From DATGUN01 sp035301285 (GTDB lineage Bacteria; Bacillota; Bacilli; Bacillales; Amphibacillaceae), in assembly GCA_035301285.1 (NCBI GenBank), contig DATGUN010000102.1:1-33761 (forward strand): a stretch of DNA of 33,761 nt. Reading direction: 5' to 3'. The translations under genes were made by a program, and so were the position numbers. Below are positions 33,603 through 33,761 of this stretch, piece by piece (the first letter of the stretch is position 1; every line of letters begins with the position of its first letter). The notes beneath the pieces were generated by a model. That model was not told the DNA's origin, made no database searches, and was given only the letters and a program-made list of their open reading frames with translations.

Positions 33603-33761
33603 TTGGATAAAATTAGAAATGACGATTCAGTAAAGACCATTTCTCAATTTATAGAAGACCGCATTGAAAAAAATTGGAACACGGTTTTTAAAAATAATGC
33701 CAAGAAGTTAACAGAAGCATATATAAAAGCGGGGGATCGGGCTTATGGAACTTATGCAAAT
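33603..33761 (+). CDS. Unrecognised gene, N-terminal 53 codons (cut by window edge)
   Basis: An open frame from TTG at 33603 to the end of the window, preceded by AAGGAGGTGA, an essentially perfect ribosome site. It reads MDKIRNDDSVKTISQFIEDR and continues with lysine- and asparagine-rich, helical sequence ending near AYIKAGDRAYGTYAN. I do not recognise a family. It runs opposite to its neighbours, and its AT-rich coding and upstream sequence contrast with the rest of the window, which hints at the border of an accessory segment. Confidence 0.6.
   Translation, partial: MDKIRNDDSVKTISQFIEDRIEKNWNTVFKNNAKKLTEAYIKAGDRAYGTYAN

Overview
The window looks like chromosomal DNA of a Gram-positive, probably halophilic or halotolerant member of the Bacillaceae. 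The evidence is strong AGGAGG-type ribosome sites, TTG and GTG starts, sigma-A promoters, a CcpA cre box, a YesM/YesN-type regulator pair, a ComC-type prepilin peptidase and extremely acidic secreted proteins. The genus cannot be fixed from the sequence. Nearly every gene is on the minus strand, so the window reads right to left. Only a small membrane protein (3354-3785) and a gene cut by the right edge (33603-end) are on the plus strand. I saw no tRNA, rRNA, CRISPR array or insertion sequence.

Left part (1-6400): a truncated DHA1-type drug transporter, a CynX/NimT-type MFS permease, a luciferase-like flavin monooxygenase, a small unknown membrane protein, a TetR repressor, and a 14-TM DHA2 efflux pump. 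The pump's promoter overlaps a perfect 15+1+15 bp palindrome, the obvious repressor operator.

Centre (6550-23130): a large cobalamin-related locus. A strong promoter, a cobalamin riboswitch and an intrinsic terminator precede a 1205-residue cell-surface protein. That protein combines a transcobalamin-like C-terminal domain (DUF4430), an alpha/alpha-barrel (prenyltransferase/transcobalamin fold), five FIVAR repeats and an LPATA sorting signal. Three further membrane-anchored proteins carry either DUF4430 or the barrel. They are followed by a complete ECF transporter (EcfT, fused EcfA-EcfA', and a CbrT-like S component) and then, 11 bp later, by a MoxR ATPase, a DUF58 protein and a TgpA-like transglutaminase protein whose expected catalytic Cys is Ala. 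The set reads as a Gram-positive counterpart of the intrinsic factor/transcobalamin idea: surface proteins capture corrinoid and pass it to an ECF importer, under B12 feedback control. The MoxR/DUF58/TgpA module is attached to it.

Right part (23250-33761): prepilin peptidase, pterin-4a-carbinolamine dehydratase, then a carbohydrate ABC importer (binding protein and two permeases, no ATPase). Upstream is a three-component sensor: membrane-anchored sugar-binding protein, LytS/YesM-type kinase and AraC-type response regulator. The binding-protein promoter has a perfect cre box and three 9-bp direct repeats spaced exactly 20 bp, a likely site for the response regulator. A Gfo/Idh/MocA oxidoreductase follows; its promoter shares an identical 18-mer and the same -35 element with the promoter of the dehydratase gene. 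The last ~400 bases are AT-rich and lead into an unrecognised gene.
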